Shown piece after piece: positions 10,355 through 20,122 of a stretch of DNA of 64,000 nucleotides. Within the stretch, counting starts at the first letter, position 1; every line of letters starts with the position of its first letter. Both the position numbers and the translations under genes were made by a program. Location of the stretch: NCBI GenBank assembly GCA_027083925.1, contig JALWMK010000162.1:1-64000 (forward strand), given 5' to 3'. The DNA comes from Sedimenticola sp. (GTDB lineage Bacteria > Pseudomonadota > Gammaproteobacteria > Chromatiales > Chromatiaceae). The notes under the pieces are model-generated. The model was not told the DNA's origin. It saw nothing but the letters and a program-made list of their open reading frames with translations, and did not search any database.

Positions 10355-12621
10355 GATGAAAACTGTTGTTGCAAAATAGCTTTTAGCGCACGGGCATTCA
10401 TATCCGGCGGCAGCACTACATCTGCCCCATCTGCCTGGGAGTTGTCAGACAACCCTACCATCAGTGCAGATTTTGCAACACCACCCCCCACGATTACTGA
10501 CAGCCGCCGCCAATCCATGATGTGCTCTCCTGCCAGCACTATATCAATATCCGGTTCATCTTCCAGGGTTTCCAACACCTCCTCTTCATTGCTTGCGGCC
10601 AAGACCCGGATATTCCAGGACTCCAGTATTTTGCTCAATCTCAACAGCAGACCAATGTCCTGTTCCACCAGTAACGCCCTGCGCCCGGAAAAATCCGCCG
10701 AAGGCGCTTCCTCAAGCGCCAGATCCGGCGCGGCATCCTGCCTGTTTTCAGACAGGATAGTCTTGGGCTGAGGCATTTCACCACACTTCGCCATCAGTAG
10801 CAGGGAGAACTGTGCGCCCGCTCCCGGTTGGCTCTCGACATGAATTTCTCCGCATAGAATCGAGGCCAGCTCCCGGCTGATACTCAAACCCAGGCCGGTT
10901 CCTCCATAACGGCGGCGGGTGGAACCGTCAGCCTGTTTGAAGGCTTCAAAAATCAGTTGTTGTTTTTCAACAGGGATACCTATGCCCGTATCCCTTACCC
11001 AAAGGCGTACTGCAAAAGGTTTACCCGCAGCCGCCAGCCCCAACACAACTTTTCCCTCTGTGGTGAATTTCAGGGCATTGGAAAGGAAGTTTTTCAAAAT
11101 TTGCTTCAGCTTATCCGGATCCGTGAGAATCTTCACCGGTGCAGAGTCGGCAACATCCAGCTCCAGTTCCAGCCCCTTTTCCTCCAACTGGGGACGCATC
11201 AGCTTTACCAGATCCTGCAACAGGGCATACAAATCCACTTCTACCACATTTGGCAACAGACGCCCGGCTTCAATACGGGACAAATCCAGAATATTGTCAA
11301 TCAGCCCCCGCAGATCAACACTTGCTTCATGAATGACCTGCAGTTGCTGGCGCTGCTCTTCACTCAGTCCCTGCTCCTCCTTGACCAGCAACTTCGAGAG
11401 CAGCAGGATGGAGTTCAGGGGCGTGCGCAGCTCATGGCTTACATTGGAGAGAAACTCGGATTTGTAGCGGTTGGATTCCTCCAATGCCCGCGTGTGCCCC
11501 TGCAGTTCCTGCAGGTTCTGCGCATGGGTTCGGGACAACATGGAAAGATTCTCGCCCAGTTGCTGAAGCTCCGGGCTGCCACGCCAGCGAAACTGCACCG
11601 CTTCCGCCTTTCCCACGATGCCCTGAATGCCTTTGAACAATTCCACGCCATAACGCTCCAGGCGCGCCGCAACGATGCGGGCAAATATACCGATCACCAG
11701 CACCAGTACGAAGATAATCGCCAGTACCCGCAGAATCAGGGCATCCCTGAGATCATGAAGAGGCTTGTCCTGAACATACCGCCCCACCCACAGCGGCCGG
11801 TCATTCTCCGTTCGCAGCAGGGGAACCCAGATAATGGTTTTCCCGTCATCTCCTTCCCACATGAACAGTTTGCGCATGGAAAACTGTTCTTCCAGCCCCG
11901 GAAATTCATCAAAAGCATTTTTCACATGGGGCACAATGCCTGGAGCCGACAGATAACGTCCATCATCATGCACCCACAAGGTTTCCGGATCCCGGCGCAC
12001 CAAACCGCCGATGTCCACGGTCATCACCACCACCCCGTAGGTGGACTTGCCTTCGCCCGGCCCCAGAGGACTGAGCAGTTGCAAGGTCATGGCGCGGGAG
12101 AGGTCACTGGAGTTTTCGTTCACCACCACCGGCGTCAGTAACACGGCAGGCGTGGCAGCCTGCATGACCATGTTGATCGAATCGGGAGGTGGCAAATAAG
12201 GCGGAACAGCAGTCGCCCCCCACAAACGGGTTTCCGCATTGCGGGACAGCCAGAATCGCGCCATGCCACTGCGGTCCAGAAAAAGTATATCCACTATATC
12301 CAGCTGGTCACTCAGGATACGGTTGATCCATTCTGTATATTTTTGGCGCGCAAGATCGATTCCGGCTTCATCCCCCCCCTGCCGCCCCCCCAGAACCACC
12401 CCGGGCTCGGGCAGCTTCGCCAGCAGGCGGATCATTTCATCCCGGCTCGCCAGGTGGGTATCCAGATCCGAGAAATCCGCACGCAGGTTCTGCAGGAACG
12501 CCTGGCGATAGAACAATTCCACACGATCCAGCACCAGGGGCAAATTGATCACCACCGCCGCCAGCAGCGGCAGCAGGGCAAAGCCAAACAGAAACAGCAG
12601 AATGCGTGTACGTAGAGACAT
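10351..12621 (-). CDS. membrane sensor histidine kinase with degenerate C-terminal receiver-like domain
   Basis: FLSNVSHELRTPLNSILLLSKLL, DTGIGIP, RRYGGTGLGLSISREL; C-terminal receiver-like region. Confidence 0.9.
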   Translation of the reverse strand: MSLRTRILLFLFGFALLPLLAAVVINLPLVLDRVELFYRQAFLQNLRADFSDLDTHLASRDEMIRLLAKLPEPGVVLGGRQGGDEAGIDLARQKYTEWINRILSDQLDIVDILFLDRSGMARFWLSRNAETRLWGATAVPPYLPPPDSINMVMQAATPAVLLTPVVVNENSSDLSRAMTLQLLSPLGPGEGKSTYGVVVMTVDIGGLVRRDPETLWVHDDGRYLSAPGIVPHVKNAFDEFPGLEEQFSMRKLFMWEGDDGKTIIWVPLLRTENDRPLWVGRYVQDKPLHDLRDALILRVLAIIFVLVLVIGIFARIVAARLERYGVELFKGIQGIVGKAEAVQFRWRGSPELQQLGENLSMLSRTHAQNLQELQGHTRALEESNRYKSEFLSNVSHELRTPLNSILLLSKLLVKEEQGLSEEQRQQLQVIHEASVDLRGLIDNILDLSRIEAGRLLPNVVEVDLYALLQDLVKLMRPQLEEKGLELELDVADSAPVKILTDPDKLKQILKNFLSNALKFTTEGKVVLGLAAAGKPFAVRLWVRDTGIGIPVEKQQLIFEAFKQADGSTRRRYGGTGLGLSISRELASILCGEIHVESQPGAGAQFSLLLMAKCGEMPQPKTILSENRQDAAPDLALEEAPSADFSGRRALLVEQDIGLLLRLSKILESWNIRVLAASNEEEVLETLEDEPDIDIVLAGEHIMDWRRLSVIVGGGVAKSALMVGLSDNSQADGADVVLPPDMNARALKAILQQQFSS

Positions 12622-12929
12622 AGCGGCCCAATGCGGTGAAACAGCTTGTCATCCTAGCAAATCCACCGTTGCATGGGGTCGTGAGCGTCCAGAATCCCCA
12701 AGAAATACCACTCAAAACAGCCAGGAACCCATATTCTTGCCCCTGAACTCCCGTTGCTGGAGTGTAACGCAAACTGCCGATAATATAGCTGGTCTTTACT
12801 TCCAGCCACGAAACCGGACAAGCCTGTTTGTTGCCGAAACATTTCATGGCACTGCCGGTTTCCACTGACCATTTCTGCTACAATGCACGCTGCAATACAG
12901 CATTTTCTTCCCTTCTCCGCAGGCTCTAC

Positions 12930-14690
12930 ATGTCCACATCTGATCAACCCCTTTCCTTCGAGGAACTGGGACTGCCGCCCGTACTAGGCAAGGCACTGGC
13001 CGACATCGGCTACGAAAACCCTTCTCCTATCCAGGCGAGTTGCATTCCACTGCTGCTGGAAACAAAAGACCTGCTGGGACAGGCGCAGACGGGAACCGGA
13101 AAAACCGGCGCCTTCGCCCTGCCCCTGCTGGCGAAAATCGACATCAAGCAGCAAACCCCCCAGGTGCTGGTGCTGACACCTACCCGGGAGCTGGCCATTC
13201 AGGTGGCAGAGGCATTCCAGACCTACGCCCATCACATGAAGGGCTTTCATGTGCTGCCCATCTATGGTGGTCAGGCCATGAGCCAGCAGTTGCGTCTGCT
13301 CAAGCGTGGCGTGCATGTGGTGGTCGGCACACCAGGGCGGGTGATGGATCATCTGCGGCGCAACACCCTGCAGCTGAACGGGTTGAAAACACTGGTGCTG
13401 GACGAAGCCGACGAAATGCTGCGCATGGGATTCATCGACGATGTGGAATGGATTCTGGAGCAGGCGCCGGATGAACGCCAGACCGCCCTGTTCTCCGCTA
13501 CCATGCCGGATGTGATCCGCAAGGTGGCACACAAGCATTTGCACCAGCCAATAGAAGTACGCATCAAATCGAAAACCAGCACCGCAACCACCATTCACCA
13601 GCGCTACTGGCTGGTAAGCGGATTGCACAAACTGGATGCCCTGACGAGGCTGCTGGAAGTGGAAAACTTCGATGCCATGCTGATCTTCGTGCGCACCCGC
13701 ATCGCCACCGTGGAGCTGGCCGACAAGCTGTCTGCCCGGGGCTACGCTGCAGAGGCGCTCAATGGCGACATACCACAGAATCAGCGTGAAAAGACGGTGG
13801 AGCGCCTGAAAAAAGGCAAACTCGATATCCTGGTCGCAACCGATGTGGCCGCCAGGGGTCTGGATGTCGGGCGCATCAGCCATGTGCTCAACTACGACAT
13901 TCCCTATGACACGGAGTCCTATGTGCACCGTATCGGGCGCACTGGCCGCGCCGGACGCAAGGGGGAAGCCATCCTGTTCGTGGCGCCCAAGGAACGGCGT
14001 CTGCTGCGCGCCATCGAAAAAGCCACCAGCCACCCCATAGAACAGATGCACATGCCCAGCACTTCGGACATCAACGACAAGCGTGTGGGGAAATTCAAAC
14101 AACGCATCATTGACACGCTGGCTACGGAGGATCTGAGCATCTATCTGGATATTCTCGAAGGACTCCGCCGGGAAAATGACCTGGATCCCATGCAGATCGC
14201 CTCCGCCCTGGCGCTGCTGGCCCAGGGCAGCGATCCGCTATTGATCAAGGATCAGCCCAGAAAGCAGAAAGCACGAAAAGAGCGCAGGGAAGAGCCGGGC
14301 AAGGTCGGTATCCGCCCCCCCAAACCGGCATTCTCCACCGAAGCCCAGCCGCTGAAAGAATTTCCTGACCTGGATATGGAGCGTTTCATCATCGATGCCG
14401 GGTACAATCATGACGTAAAACCCGGCAATATCGTTGGCGCCATCGCCAACGAAGCCGATATTGAAAGCTGCTATATCGGCACCATCGAAATACACGATGA
14501 TTTCACCACGGTGGATCTGCCGGAAGGCATGCCAAGGGAAGTTATGGAAATATTGCAGAGGGCGCGGGTTGCCGGGCGCAAGATGGCTTTACGCCCGGCG
14601 GATAAAAAACCGCCCAAGGGGAAAAACCTCAAGCAGAGCCGCAAACACCACAAAGGCAGCAGAAAAAAACCAGCCGGCGGAGAGCGATGA
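12930..14690 (+). CDS. deaD: DEAD-box ATP-dependent RNA helicase (CsdA/DeaD-like)
   Basis: AQTGTGKT, DEADEM, SATMP, HRIGRTGRAGR; C-terminal DbpA-like RNA-binding region. Confidence 0.92.
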   Translation: MSTSDQPLSFEELGLPPVLGKALADIGYENPSPIQASCIPLLLETKDLLGQAQTGTGKTGAFALPLLAKIDIKQQTPQVLVLTPTRELAIQVAEAFQTYAHHMKGFHVLPIYGGQAMSQQLRLLKRGVHVVVGTPGRVMDHLRRNTLQLNGLKTLVLDEADEMLRMGFIDDVEWILEQAPDERQTALFSATMPDVIRKVAHKHLHQPIEVRIKSKTSTATTIHQRYWLVSGLHKLDALTRLLEVENFDAMLIFVRTRIATVELADKLSARGYAAEALNGDIPQNQREKTVERLKKGKLDILVATDVAARGLDVGRISHVLNYDIPYDTESYVHRIGRTGRAGRKGEAILFVAPKERRLLRAIEKATSHPIEQMHMPSTSDINDKRVGKFKQRIIDTLATEDLSIYLDILEGLRRENDLDPMQIASALALLAQGSDPLLIKDQPRKQKARKERREEPGKVGIRPPKPAFSTEAQPLKEFPDLDMERFIIDAGYNHDVKPGNIVGAIANEADIESCYIGTIEIHDDFTTVDLPEGMPREVMEILQRARVAGRKMALRPADKKPPKGKNLKQSRKHHKGSRKKPAGGER

Positions 14691-14692
14691 TT

Positions 14693-15157
14693 TTACAGCG
14701 CCTTTACCAGCGCCAGCACATCCCTGGCATGGGCTTTTGGAACAACTCCATACAGGGCATGCCGAATCACACCGTTCTTGTCGATAACAAAAGTTGAGCG
14801 CTGAATACCCCGGCGTTCCACCCCGTCTTTGGTTTTGACCTGCATGACGCCATAGGCCTCGCAGGCTTCATTGTCCGTATCCGCCACCAGTTCGATGGTC
14901 AGCCCGTATTTGTCGCGGAAATCTCCGTGACTGATGCAGCTATCCGCACTGATGCCCACAACAAGGGTATCCAGTTCCGCGAAATCATCCATCAATTCAC
15001 TGAATTCAATCGCCTCCATGGTGCATCCCGGCGTGTCATTCCTGGGATAAAAGTAAACGATCAGGTTTTTCCTGCCCGCGAAATCCGACAAGCGCCACAT
15101 GGTCAAATCTGCGGTGGGCAACTCGAAATCCGGCGCCTTGTCTCCTTTCTTCAGCAT
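14693..15157 (-). CDS. bcp: thioredoxin-dependent peroxiredoxin (Bcp type)
   Basis: KGDKAPDFELP...VYFYPRNDTPGCTMEAIEFSE. Confidence 0.9.
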   Translation of the reverse strand: MLKKGDKAPDFELPTADLTMWRLSDFAGRKNLIVYFYPRNDTPGCTMEAIEFSELMDDFAELDTLVVGISADSCISHGDFRDKYGLTIELVADTDNEACEAYGVMQVKTKDGVERRGIQRSTFVIDKNGVIRHALYGVVPKAHARDVLALVKAL

Positions 15158-15321
15158 CTTCTCCTCCTCGTATTATTGTTTTGGGCATCTCAAATGATTC
15201 GGTTTTTGTCACACCGGCGCACGACGGCGCACAAGAACGTACGACCATTTTCAATGAATATAACCTGAAGGGCACCAGCCAGGCGTCCCGGCACTGCGTT
15301 ATGCTCCTTGGCACGGGCTGG

Positions 15322-17355
15322 CTATTCTATCCCCGAGTGACGCAACAATGCTTCAATGCTGGGTTCCCTGCCACGAAAAGCCACGAACAGATCCATGGCA
15401 TCTTCACTCCCGCCCTTTTCCAGAATGTTTTTCCGGAATGACAAGCCGGTCTCCCGGTCAAATCCCCCCTTTTCCTCGAACAGGGAAAAGGCATCGGCCG
15501 AGAGCACTTCCGCCCATTTGTAGCTGTAGTAACCAGCGGCATAACCGCCACCAAAGATATGGGAAAACCCGTGGGCGAAGCGATTCCATGACGGCAGCGT
15601 GGTTACCGCCACTTCCTTGCGCACCGCTTCCAGGGTTTTGTAGATACGCCCTCCCTGCTCCGGATCGTATTGCAGGTGGACAAGAAAGTCGAACAGGGAG
15701 AACTCCAGCTGGCGCAGCAGCTGCATGGCGGACTGGAAATTGCGCGCCGCAAGCATGCGTTCATACAGGGCTTCCGGCAGGGACTCGCCGGTTTCATAAT
15801 GGCCGGAGAACAGCACCAGCGCCTCTTTTTCCCAGCACCAGTTCTCCATGAACTGGGAGGGCAGCTCCACCGCGTCCCAGGCCACGCCGGAAATACCGGA
15901 GATAGAGGGATAATCCACCTGGGTGAGCATATGATGCAATCCATGCCCAAATTCATGGAACAGGGTCTGCACTTCCTCATGGGTGAGCAGCGCCGGTTTG
16001 TCTCCCACTGGAGGGGTGAAATTGCAGGTCATGAAGGCCACGGGCAACTGTTCTTTATTACGGGTCTTCATGCGCGATATGGCATCCGCCATCCAGGCGC
16101 CACCGCGTTTATTGGGGCGCGCGTACAGATCAAAATAAAACTGCCCCAGCAGCACTCCGGAATGATCCCGGATCTCGTAGAAACGCACATCCGGATGCCA
16201 GGTTTCCATCGTTTCCGTACTTTCCCGAATATCCACGGTGAAAATCCTGCCGATCACCTCGAACATGCCCGGAATCACGCGGGTTTCCGGGAAATAGGGC
16301 TTCAGCTCTTCCTGACTGATGCTGTAGCGGTGCTGGCGCAGCTTTTCACTGTAATAGGGGATGTCCCAGGCTTCCAGTTCCGTTACACCATGCCGGTCCC
16401 GGGCAAAGTCACGCAATTCCGCAAGTTCTGCTACACCCTGTTTTTTTGCGCGGGCGGCCAGATCACGCAAAAACGCCAGCACTTCCTCTGTGGAACGCGC
16501 CATCTTGGTGGCCAGGGAGCGCTCTGCATAATTGGCAAACCCCAGCAGCCCCGCCATTTCATGGCGCAGGGCAAGGATTTCCTCCATGATTTCGCTATTG
16601 TCGAATTTCCCCGCATCCGGTCCCTGATCCGAAGCCCGGGTGGCGTAGGCTTCATACATTTCCCGGCGCAACTCGCGCCTGTCCGCATAGGTGATTACCG
16701 GCAAATAGGAAGGAAACTCCAGGGTCAGCATCCAGCCTTCTTCCCCCCGCTGGCGGGCGGTTTGCGCGGCCAGCTCCAAGGCCGATGGAGGCAGGCCTGC
16801 CAGCAGGCTCTCATCTGCAATCAGCTTGTACCAGGCATTGGTTGCATCCAGAAGATTTTCTTCGTATCTGGCATTGATTTCCGACAGACGGCTGGCGATC
16901 TCGCCAAAGCGCTGCTTTTTTTCTGCAGGCAGATCCACACCGGAAAGCCGGAACTCCCGTAACGCATTCTGCAGCAGCTTGCGTTGCGCGGTATCAAGCC
17001 CGGAACCGTGCGCCGCAACGATCTGGTAGGCACGAAACAGGGCTTCGTTCTGTCCCATTTCGGTGGCGTATTCCGAAAGCCCGGGCAGGCAGGCATTGTA
17101 GGCCTGGCGCATTTCCTCACTGTTCATCACCGCATTGAGGTGGGAAACCGGAGACCAAGCGCGTGACAAGCGGTCTTCCAGCTCTTCCATGGGCTCAATG
17201 AAGTTGAACCAGTCCGGCTCCGGCACTTCTTCCAGCAAGGCGCAGATCTGCTTGCGATTGTCCTCAAGCAGGTGGTTGATCGCCGGTTCCACATGTTGTG
17301 CGGTAATCCGGGCAAACCGGGGCAGGCCGCTGAAGCTCAGCAATGGATTGGACAT
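15322..17355 (-). CDS. prlC: oligopeptidase A (M3 family)
   Basis: LFHEFGHGLHHMLTQVD zinc motif; full-length M3 peptidase; start MSNPLLSFSGLPRF. Confidence 0.92.
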   Translation of the reverse strand: MSNPLLSFSGLPRFARITAQHVEPAINHLLEDNRKQICALLEEVPEPDWFNFIEPMEELEDRLSRAWSPVSHLNAVMNSEEMRQAYNACLPGLSEYATEMGQNEALFRAYQIVAAHGSGLDTAQRKLLQNALREFRLSGVDLPAEKKQRFGEIASRLSEINARYEENLLDATNAWYKLIADESLLAGLPPSALELAAQTARQRGEEGWMLTLEFPSYLPVITYADRRELRREMYEAYATRASDQGPDAGKFDNSEIMEEILALRHEMAGLLGFANYAERSLATKMARSTEEVLAFLRDLAARAKKQGVAELAELRDFARDRHGVTELEAWDIPYYSEKLRQHRYSISQEELKPYFPETRVIPGMFEVIGRIFTVDIRESTETMETWHPDVRFYEIRDHSGVLLGQFYFDLYARPNKRGGAWMADAISRMKTRNKEQLPVAFMTCNFTPPVGDKPALLTHEEVQTLFHEFGHGLHHMLTQVDYPSISGISGVAWDAVELPSQFMENWCWEKEALVLFSGHYETGESLPEALYERMLAARNFQSAMQLLRQLEFSLFDFLVHLQYDPEQGGRIYKTLEAVRKEVAVTTLPSWNRFAHGFSHIFGGGYAAGYYSYKWAEVLSADAFSLFEEKGGFDRETGLSFRKNILEKGGSEDAMDLFVAFRGREPSIEALLRHSGIE

Positions 17356-17460
17356 GAAAACGGGTAATCCTGAAATGGTCAAAACCGGAATATACCGCAT
17401 TCGGTGCCGGAAGGATAAGATCATCTACCACTACCTTGTCCCGTGTCCAGGCAGAAAAAA

Positions 17461-17486
17461 GCCCTGCTATCCGTAAATAGCAGGGC
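17461..17486 (-). terminator. intrinsic terminator downstream of EF-hand gene
   Basis: gccctgctat-ccgtaa-atagcagggc stem followed on the minus strand by a T run. Confidence 0.75.
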
Positions 17487-17548
17487 AACCCGGAACTGCT
17501 TGACGGCTTTTCAGCGAGCCGTTAAAAAAACCAGTTTCGATTCAACCA

Positions 17549-17821
17549 TCATTTGGCTGATTTGGGAGCATCCTTCATCGCTTCCGCAGGCTTTTCAGCA
17601 GACTCATACGCAGCAAACTCTTTGGCGCTGAGGTCACCACTGCCATCGGCATCCAGCTCCTTCCACTTGTCCGCCAGGCCAGGCATGGCAGCGGCCTCGT
17701 CCTTGCTGATGAAACCACTGTAATCTGTATCCAGCGTAGAAAAAACATTTCCAGCAGTGGCGGCAACCGCAAACAAGGCACCCATGGCAGCAACAATAAT
17801 TTTCTTAGACATGATATTCAA
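17549..17821 (-). CDS. small exported EF-hand calcium-binding protein
   Basis: Signal peptide and two EF-hand loops (DTDYSGFISKDE, DADGSGDLSAKE). Confidence 0.85.
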   Translation of the reverse strand: MNIMSKKIIVAAMGALFAVAATAGNVFSTLDTDYSGFISKDEAAAMPGLADKWKELDADGSGDLSAKEFAAYESAEKPAEAMKDAPKSAK

Positions 17822-17886
17822 CTCCTTAACTGTTTTATAAAAAATCAGCAGCCCAGATCAAAACGACCTGACCGCAGAACAGATAA

Positions 17887-17902
17887 AGCAAACATCGTGC
17901 CA
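17887..17902 (-). promoter_or_regulatory. sigma-54 -24/-12 promoter for the EF-hand gene
   Basis: Minus strand TGGCACGATGTTTGCT matches TGGCACG-N4-TTGCW exactly (GG-N10-GC), ~65-80 bp upstream of ATG. Confidence 0.85.
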
Positions 17903-17967
17903 CAATCAGTTAATATCTGCATAATCAATCAGTTACCAATCGATTCGCTTTTCCTTTAGCCAGCATC

Positions 17968-17985
17968 TGTCGCTTTCTGGCGACA
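17968..17985. promoter_or_regulatory. putative GlrR upstream activating site 1 (TGTC-N10-GACA)
   Basis: TGTCGCTTTCTGGCGACA palindrome. Confidence 0.7.
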
Positions 17986-18034
17986 GTTTTTCCAGGCAAT
18001 TACGGGAAACCCCCCAGACAAAACCGCAAACTGC

Positions 18035-18052
18035 TGTCGCTGTTTGGCGACA
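18035..18052. promoter_or_regulatory. putative GlrR upstream activating site 2 (TGTC-N10-GACA)
   Basis: TGTCGCTGTTTGGCGACA palindrome, 67 bp from site 1. Confidence 0.7.
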
Positions 18053-18089
18053 GTTCGTATCCCGGCCAGTTCTTTGGCAAAATCAGGGC

Positions 18090-19529
18090 ATGTCAGTCAA
18101 GCCCGCTACCATTTTGAAATTGACGCTGCTGGGGTTCATCCTGGTTGCGATACCATTGGCCATAGGGCTGCTCAACACCATGCTGCAAGTCGACCGCCTG
18201 GCGGCACAGATGCAAAAAGCCGTTCAAGATTCCACCCAGGCAGTGGAATCCGGGCGTCTCATTACCACCCAGGCCTTGAGCATGGAACGCAGCGCACTGC
18301 AGTACCTGGTATTGAGAGACGAAGGTATCCTGTCCCGCTACCAGAGCCAGCGCGAATCATTCAACCAGGAAATCCAGCGCCTGCTGGGCCTGCCCCTGGA
18401 TTCTGCCCTGGCGCAACGCCTGCAACAGCTGCAGGAGCGCGAAGCCAGGCTTTACCGGAAACTCCAGCTGATCACCGGCGAAACAACAGGCGACGTGGAG
18501 AAGCTGGACGCAGAAGAACAGCTGTCCAGCCTGGCGGCTTCCATTCCGTTCGGCGTTACCGCACTCATCTCCCGGGAAAGCAGGCGCATGAACAAACAGA
18601 TCAGCGGCGTCCGTCAGCTGTTGTTATGGCAGGCCGCCGCGCTGATCCCCCTGACACTGCTGATTGCAGTTGTTTTCAGTGTCCTTATCTCTGGCCCGTT
18701 GCGGCGTCTGGGCGCCGCCATCCGCCAGCTTGGGTCTGGCGAATTCGATGCCCGCATCAAGGTCAATGGGCCGCAGGATATTCGGGAGCTGGGTGAGCAA
18801 CTGGACTGGCTGCGGCAACAGCTGGCAGCACTGAACGAGCAGAAAATGCAGTTCCTCCACCATGTCTCACACGAACTGAAAACCCCCCTCACCACCATCC
18901 GCGAAGGCGCGGGGCTGCTAAGGGACGGCATTGCCGGGAAACTCACACTGGAACAGCAGGAAATCGTACAGATACTGCACAGCAACAGCCTGCAGCTGCA
19001 GGCACAGGTGGAAAACCTGCTGAATTTCAATCTCGCCCTTTCCCAGGAACACCCCCCGGAGCGAAAAACCATCGCTATGGCGCCCTTGATTACCAAAGGA
19101 CTGGAAAACCACCAGTTGACGTTGAAATCACGGGATATTTCAGTAAACAGCCAGCTCCTTCCACTGTTGGTGAACGGGGACACTGAACAGCTGCAGACGA
19201 TCATCGACAATCTCCTTTCCAATGCCATCAAGTACTCACCGGAAGGCAGCGAAATACAGATTCACCTGCAGCAACAGAACCAACAGCTACTGCTCGATGT
19301 CATAGATAAGGGGGAGGGTATTGCCGATGAAGACAAGCCCCACTTGTTTGAGCCTTTTTTTCAGGGAAAATCACACTCCAGCGGCCCTGTAAGTGGAACC
19401 GGGCTCGGATTGTCGCTGGTAAAAAGATATCTGCATTTGCATGGAGGCACCATCAAACTGCTGGACAGCTCCCGGGGAACACATTTCCGGATTACCCTGC
19501 CTCTGGCGGTACAGGTAAACAAATCATGA
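18090..19529 (+). CDS. glrK: sensor histidine kinase, GlrK/QseE-like
   Basis: HHVSHELKTPLTTIREGAGLL; gene order with QseG-like lipoprotein and sigma-54 activator RR. Confidence 0.85.
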   Translation: MSVKPATILKLTLLGFILVAIPLAIGLLNTMLQVDRLAAQMQKAVQDSTQAVESGRLITTQALSMERSALQYLVLRDEGILSRYQSQRESFNQEIQRLLGLPLDSALAQRLQQLQEREARLYRKLQLITGETTGDVEKLDAEEQLSSLAASIPFGVTALISRESRRMNKQISGVRQLLLWQAAALIPLTLLIAVVFSVLISGPLRRLGAAIRQLGSGEFDARIKVNGPQDIRELGEQLDWLRQQLAALNEQKMQFLHHVSHELKTPLTTIREGAGLLRDGIAGKLTLEQQEIVQILHSNSLQLQAQVENLLNFNLALSQEHPPERKTIAMAPLITKGLENHQLTLKSRDISVNSQLLPLLVNGDTEQLQTIIDNLLSNAIKYSPEGSEIQIHLQQQNQQLLLDVIDKGEGIADEDKPHLFEPFFQGKSHSSGPVSGTGLGLSLVKRYLHLHGGTIKLLDSSRGTHFRITLPLAVQVNKS

Positions 19530-20122
19530 TGCGGCTACTATTCCCCCTGACTCTTGTGGTTCTGAGCGCCTGCACTACCGTTCCACCACCGCCCTCAGCG
19601 CCCCAACCTCAAGCTGTTGCACGGGTCATCCATACGCCGGCCAGCAACCGCTGCAGCAATCTTCTGGATGATTATGAGACCTCTTCCCTGATGGATGACA
19701 AAGGGCGGAAACAGATTCTGGACAGCGTTTCAGGCACCTGGGCACAAACCAGAGACAGCTGCGAACAGCTGCGCCTGGCGCTCTTGCTCAGCCAACCGGG
19801 CAGATCGGGCAAGGACCGGAAAAAAGCATTGAGGCTGCTCAAGGAACTACTCAGTGGAGAAAAACCGCTGGACGGGCAGGCGCATCAACTGGCCAGGCTG
19901 TTACACGACCAGCTGCAGCAATTACATTCACAGCAATTGAGAACCCTGGAACTCAGGCACCGCCTGAAGGCACAGCATACCGCCTCCCGGCAGCTTGCAG
20001 AAAAGCTGGGCAACCTGCAATCCCAACTACAACAGTTGAAGAATATTGAACAAAACATCAATGAAAAGGAACAATCCATCATCACCCCTTCAACCGGCAA
20101 TATCTCCCATGAACCACCATAG
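19526..20122 (+). CDS. QseG/YfhG-like lipoprotein
   Basis: Lipobox VVLSACTT; position between glrK- and glrR-like genes; coiled-coil C-terminus. Confidence 0.7.
   Translation: MMRLLFPLTLVVLSACTTVPPPPSAPQPQAVARVIHTPASNRCSNLLDDYETSSLMDDKGRKQILDSVSGTWAQTRDSCEQLRLALLLSQPGRSGKDRKKALRLLKELLSGEKPLDGQAHQLARLLHDQLQQLHSQQLRTLELRHRLKAQHTASRQLAEKLGNLQSQLQQLKNIEQNINEKEQSIITPSTGNISHEPP

Noticed and set aside
12984-14102. 372-aa minus-strand ORF inside the DEAD-box helicase
   Set aside because: Antisense ORF; the plus frame carries complete helicase motifs. The same reasoning applies to long ORFs opposite 10351-12621, 15322-17355, 21522-23261 and 28026-29261.
18074-18092. Second GG-N10-GC (TTTGGCAAAATCAGGGCAT) just before glrK
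   Set aside because: The -12 GC is adjacent to the ATG, so the transcript would start inside the gene; poor -12 match. Might matter only if the start codon is further downstream.
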